Of a stretch of DNA of 64,000 nucleotides, positions 61,838 to 64,000 are shown piece by piece. Under the pieces are notes generated by a model, which was not told the DNA's origin, ran no database searches, and was given only the letters and a program-made list of their open reading frames with translations. The stretch is taken from assembly GCA_040400005.1 (NCBI GenBank), contig JBBARC010000013.1, forward strand, positions 1 to 64,000, read 5' to 3'. Position 1 is the first letter of the stretch. Each line of letters starts with the position of its first letter. Made by a program: the position numbers and the translations under genes. Source of the DNA: JBBARC01 sp040400005 (GTDB taxonomy: Bacteria; Pseudomonadota; Alphaproteobacteria; Acetobacterales; Acetobacteraceae).

Positions 61838-62545
61838 ATGCCCACCACCCCCTTAGTTGCCGGGTTTTTGCTCTACCCCGCGCTCACCCAGCTTGATCTC
61901 ACCGGCCCCTTCGAAGTCATCTCCCGCATCCCCGGCGTGCAGGTGTGCCTGATCAGCAAAACCATGGCACCAGTGCGCGCCGATACCGGCCTGGTTCTCA
62001 CCCCGGATTACGATTTTGCCAGCGCACCAAAACTCGACCTGATCTGCATCCCCGGTGGCCCCGGCACCGCGGACGCCGCCCAGGATGAAGCAACCCTTGC
62101 CTACGTGCGCCAGGCGGCGGCAACCGCAAGCTACGTCACCTCGGTGTGCGTCGGGTCGCTTATTTTAGGCGCCGCCGGCCTGCTGCAGGGGGTGCGCGCC
62201 ACCTGCCACTGGGCATCGCACGATATGCTGGCCGGCGTCGGCGCCATCCCCGTGCACGCCCGCGTGGTGAAAGATGGCCGCTTCATCACCGGCGGCGGCG
62301 TTACCGCCGGCATCGATTTCGGCCTGACCATCGCCGCCGAAATCGCCGGTGACGACACCGCCAAAATGATCCAGCTTGGGCTAGAATACGACCCCGCCCC
62401 ACCCTTCAACGCCGGCAGCCCCGCCAAAGCTGGCCCCGCCGTGGTGGCAGCCCTACTCGCCAGCTACGGCGACCGCCTCGCCCAGCGGCGTGCGGCTTTT
62501 GGGGGACGAGGAGAGAAAAGAACCTACCTTTCTGAAGAAAAGTAG
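61838..62545 (+). CDS. inhA: DJ-1/PfpI family protein, isonitrile hydratase-like
   Basis: A 235-residue protein that closely resembles Pseudomonas isonitrile hydratase, which hydrates isonitriles to N-substituted formamides. Shared segments are LTGPFEVI, DTGLVLTPDYDFASAPKLD, IPGGPGTADAAQDEATL, SVCVGSLILGAAGLLQG with the nucleophile Cys104, TGGGVTAGIDFGLT and LEYDPAPPFNAGSP. AAAGGA stands 8 bases before the ATG. The last ten residues are read from a family 1 repeat arm, so the native C-terminus may have been replaced. The gene symbol and substrate rest on similarity from memory. Confidence 0.83.
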   Translation: MPTTPLVAGFLLYPALTQLDLTGPFEVISRIPGVQVCLISKTMAPVRADTGLVLTPDYDFASAPKLDLICIPGGPGTADAAQDEATLAYVRQAAATASYVTSVCVGSLILGAAGLLQGVRATCHWASHDMLAGVGAIPVHARVVKDGRFITGGGVTAGIDFGLTIAAEIAGDDTAKMIQLGLEYDPAPPFNAGSPAKAGPAVVAALLASYGDRLAQRRAAFGGRGEKRTYLSEEK

Positions 62546-62660
62546 CAAAAGACTTTTATGACGCTGGGCCTGGAGTTCGCGGTGGCGGCGTTGCCCAAGG
62601 CCCAGCATAGTAAAAGTCTTTTTGCTTCTTTTTCTTCAGAAAAAGAAGGTTCTTCCCTAA
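62510..62660. repeat. Family 1 palindromic element, copy G
   Basis: The left arm (ctttctgaagaaaagtagc, then aaaagacttttatgacgctg) supplies the stop codon of the upstream gene. The right arm (aaaagtctttttgcttc, then tttttcttcagaaaaagaag) reaches the stop of the convergent dioxygenase gene. The terminal CAGGGCAATC ends are lacking. The element fills the whole gap between these convergent genes. Confidence 0.87.
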
Positions 62661-63673
62661 ATGTACAGCGGGCCCTGATCCATGGGGTAAGTTGACGGGG
62701 CGAAGAACCAGCTTTCGATGGCCCAGCGGGGTAGTACCATGCCGGGGCGCACGCTGGTACGGTGCAGCATCAGGTGGTCGAAAATCAGCGCATCGCCGGC
62801 GCGAAACTGGGGGATCTCTACTGGTGCCCCACCCTGGGCAAGCAGATCGACCATGCCTGGCCCCACCGCCCAATCAAAATGCGCGCCGTGCGACCCCGAT
62901 TGCAGCACGTAGGGCAGGCGTTCGCCGATCACTTCCATGCCGGGGGCGGCACTGCCGCAATCCGATACTGCGATCCACACGTTGATGGATCGCACATCGG
63001 CGCCCAGGAAGGCGCCATCCTGGTGCCAGTCGGGGTCTAACCCATGGGCCAGCACCGGCGGCACCCGGCGCAGGGTGGATTTGCCGATGGAAAGCGCCGG
63101 GCGTTCACCGAGAAAATCAGCGATCATGGCGGTTATCCCGGATTTTTCGAACATCTCGATCAGGTCGAACATCACCCGCGGGCTATCGGCGGTCCACACC
63201 CCGCCGCCATCTTCTACCCAGTGGCGATTGGGGGTGTACGGCCCTTCCGGCGCGTGGGCATACCATGGCGCTAGATCGGCCAGGTCAGCACCGGCGCGAT
63301 TTGCGTCACGCCCGGCGAAGGCGCGGTCGATACCATCCTGAAATACGCTGGCCTGATCGGTGTTGAGCAAGCCGCGCACATGCAGCAACCCGTGGTGCAT
63401 GATGGCGCCGCCCAGGGTTGCCACATCCAACTGGGCGGCATCGATCTGCGGAATGCCATGCAGGCCGGGGGCCGGGTCGGGGTAGGCTGGCGGCCAATCG
63501 GCGCGCGGCACGGTGGGCGCCTGGGCCGCATAGGCGCGCGCGCGCAGGGCGATAATTAAGCGTTCCAGCTCGGCCGAGCGGGCGGCGTGGTTGGCGGCAA
63601 CAGCGGCGCGCAGCGCGCCCAGGACATCACCAACGCTATCGGGGTTGGCGGCAATCGCACTCATTTCACCCAT
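62657..63673 (-). CDS. Phytanoyl-CoA dioxygenase family protein
   Basis: Predicted Fe(II)/2-oxoglutarate-dependent dioxygenase, 338 residues, double-stranded beta-helix fold. The iron ligands are His and Asp in DPDWHQDGAFLGAD, with the distal His probably in FDHLMLHRTSVRPGM, followed by the 2-oxoglutarate-binding Arg in the same segment. The N-terminal 80 residues are an extra helical region. AGGTG stands close before the ATG at 63673; an ATG three codons in is an alternative. The substrate is unknown. Confidence 0.87.
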   Translation of the reverse strand: MGEMSAIAANPDSVGDVLGALRAAVAANHAARSAELERLIIALRARAYAAQAPTVPRADWPPAYPDPAPGLHGIPQIDAAQLDVATLGGAIMHHGLLHVRGLLNTDQASVFQDGIDRAFAGRDANRAGADLADLAPWYAHAPEGPYTPNRHWVEDGGGVWTADSPRVMFDLIEMFEKSGITAMIADFLGERPALSIGKSTLRRVPPVLAHGLDPDWHQDGAFLGADVRSINVWIAVSDCGSAAPGMEVIGERLPYVLQSGSHGAHFDWAVGPGMVDLLAQGGAPVEIPQFRAGDALIFDHLMLHRTSVRPGMVLPRWAIESWFFAPSTYPMDQGPLYI

Positions 63674-63828
63674 GGGTCACCTAGCGCCTTCACCTTCACG
63701 TTTTTCATGATCTGTGACTAATCCCGACACACCCTTATCAGCAAGGCCGCGCCGGGCGATTGATCTATAGCATGCCGCAAGCCGGGCCACGCTTGACGCA
63801 TCCCGCCGACTATCCGATCTGTGCGGCT

Positions 63829-64000
63829 ATGCGCGATGTATCCGATCTTACCGAACGTGAAATCCTCGCCCTGGCCATAGGTGCCGAGGAAGAAGACGGC
63901 CGGATTTACGCCGATTTCGCTGAGCGTCTGCGTGACAACTTCCCCGACAGCGCGATGATTTTTACCGATATGTCGGCCGAGGAAAACGACCACCGGCGCC
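63829..64000 (+). CDS. MbfA-like membrane ferritin / rubrerythrin-family protein, 5' part only
   Basis: The first 57 codons of a gene cut by the window end. The sequence begins RDVSDLTEREILALAIGAEE and continues EDGRIYADFAERLRDNF and MSAEENDHRR. This is the ferritin-like helix pair of MbfA (Erv1/VIT1) proteins: Glu residues in AEEEDG and the ExxH of AEENDH would ligate iron. Known MbfA proteins have a C-terminal VIT1 iron exporter domain and lower cytosolic iron; that part is beyond the window. An in-frame ATG at 63772 would add 19 residues; neither has a clear ribosome site. Confidence 0.7.
   Translation, partial: MRDVSDLTEREILALAIGAEEEDGRIYADFAERLRDNFPDSAMIFTDMSAEENDHRR

Noticed and set aside
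63718..63993. Minus-strand open frame at the right end
   Set aside because: It is antisense to the ferritin-like coding sequence, which has clear family motifs on the plus strand.

Overview
The window is high-GC DNA from an alphaproteobacterium, most likely Rhodospirillales/Acetobacterales. The evidence is the origin-proximal block mnmE-mnmG-rsmG-parA-parB with two perfect parS sites, the leuS-lptE-holA block facing it, and several alphaproteobacterial families (DUF3576 lipoprotein, zf-CHCC protein, MPP-like M16 peptidase, MbfA-type ferritin). All calls come from reading the sequence; no database search was run.

Layout. 0.3-4.6 kb: porin, DUF3576 lipoprotein, and a thioredoxin-fold DUF255 protein divergent from a 2Fe-2S ferredoxin. 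5-10.5 kb: tRNA and rRNA modification (MnmE, MnmG, RsmG) and chromosome partitioning (ParA, ParB, parS). 10.6-14.8 kb: leuS-lptE-holA on the minus strand. 15-21.4 kb: a lone receiver protein, a GT39 glycosyltransferase, a Spy-like protein, then rsmB-rpe-heparinase. 21.8-27.3 kb: accA, a soluble globin-coupled chemoreceptor, a GltB-like FMN protein and an acyl-CoA dehydrogenase. 27.5-31.7 kb: cysH with a structured leader, a divergent QueD-like protein, a tyrosine phosphatase and an AT-richer OLD-family nuclease. 31.9-41.2 kb: zf-CHCC/polA (minus), then the coupled run dapB-ltaE-thrC-M16-pmbA. 41.4-46.6 kb: the chain cvpA-purF-SDR-DUF4337-bcp-MHS transporter. 46.8-52.5 kb: a metallophosphatase, then two adjacent degenerate GGDEF/EAL-like proteins, an adenylate-forming enzyme and a lipoprotein. 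52.6-64 kb: carboxymuconolactone-decarboxylase-like protein, desaturase, haloalkane dehalogenase, GT4/GT2 pair, ctaA, tldD, orphan Flp pilin, a GlxA-type regulator divergent from an isonitrile-hydratase-like protein, a phytanoyl-CoA dioxygenase-like enzyme, and the start of an MbfA-like ferritin cut by the window end.

Two families of dispersed palindromic intergenic elements run through the window. Family 1 (seven copies or arms, about 190 bp when complete, ends CAGGGCAATCGGGTGAA) carries the arm CTTTTTCTGAAGAAAAAG. One copy is split by a 190-bp insertion with 18-bp terminal inverted repeats, and other copies run into the ends of genes. Family 2 (two 220-240 bp palindromes and one truncated copy) lies only between convergent genes, and its core is in opposite orientation in the two full copies.

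The best candidates for undescribed biology are the pair of degenerate EAL-like proteins, the invertible-looking family 2 palindromes, and the nested mobile mini-element. No tRNA, rRNA, CRISPR array, transposase gene or prophage was recognised.
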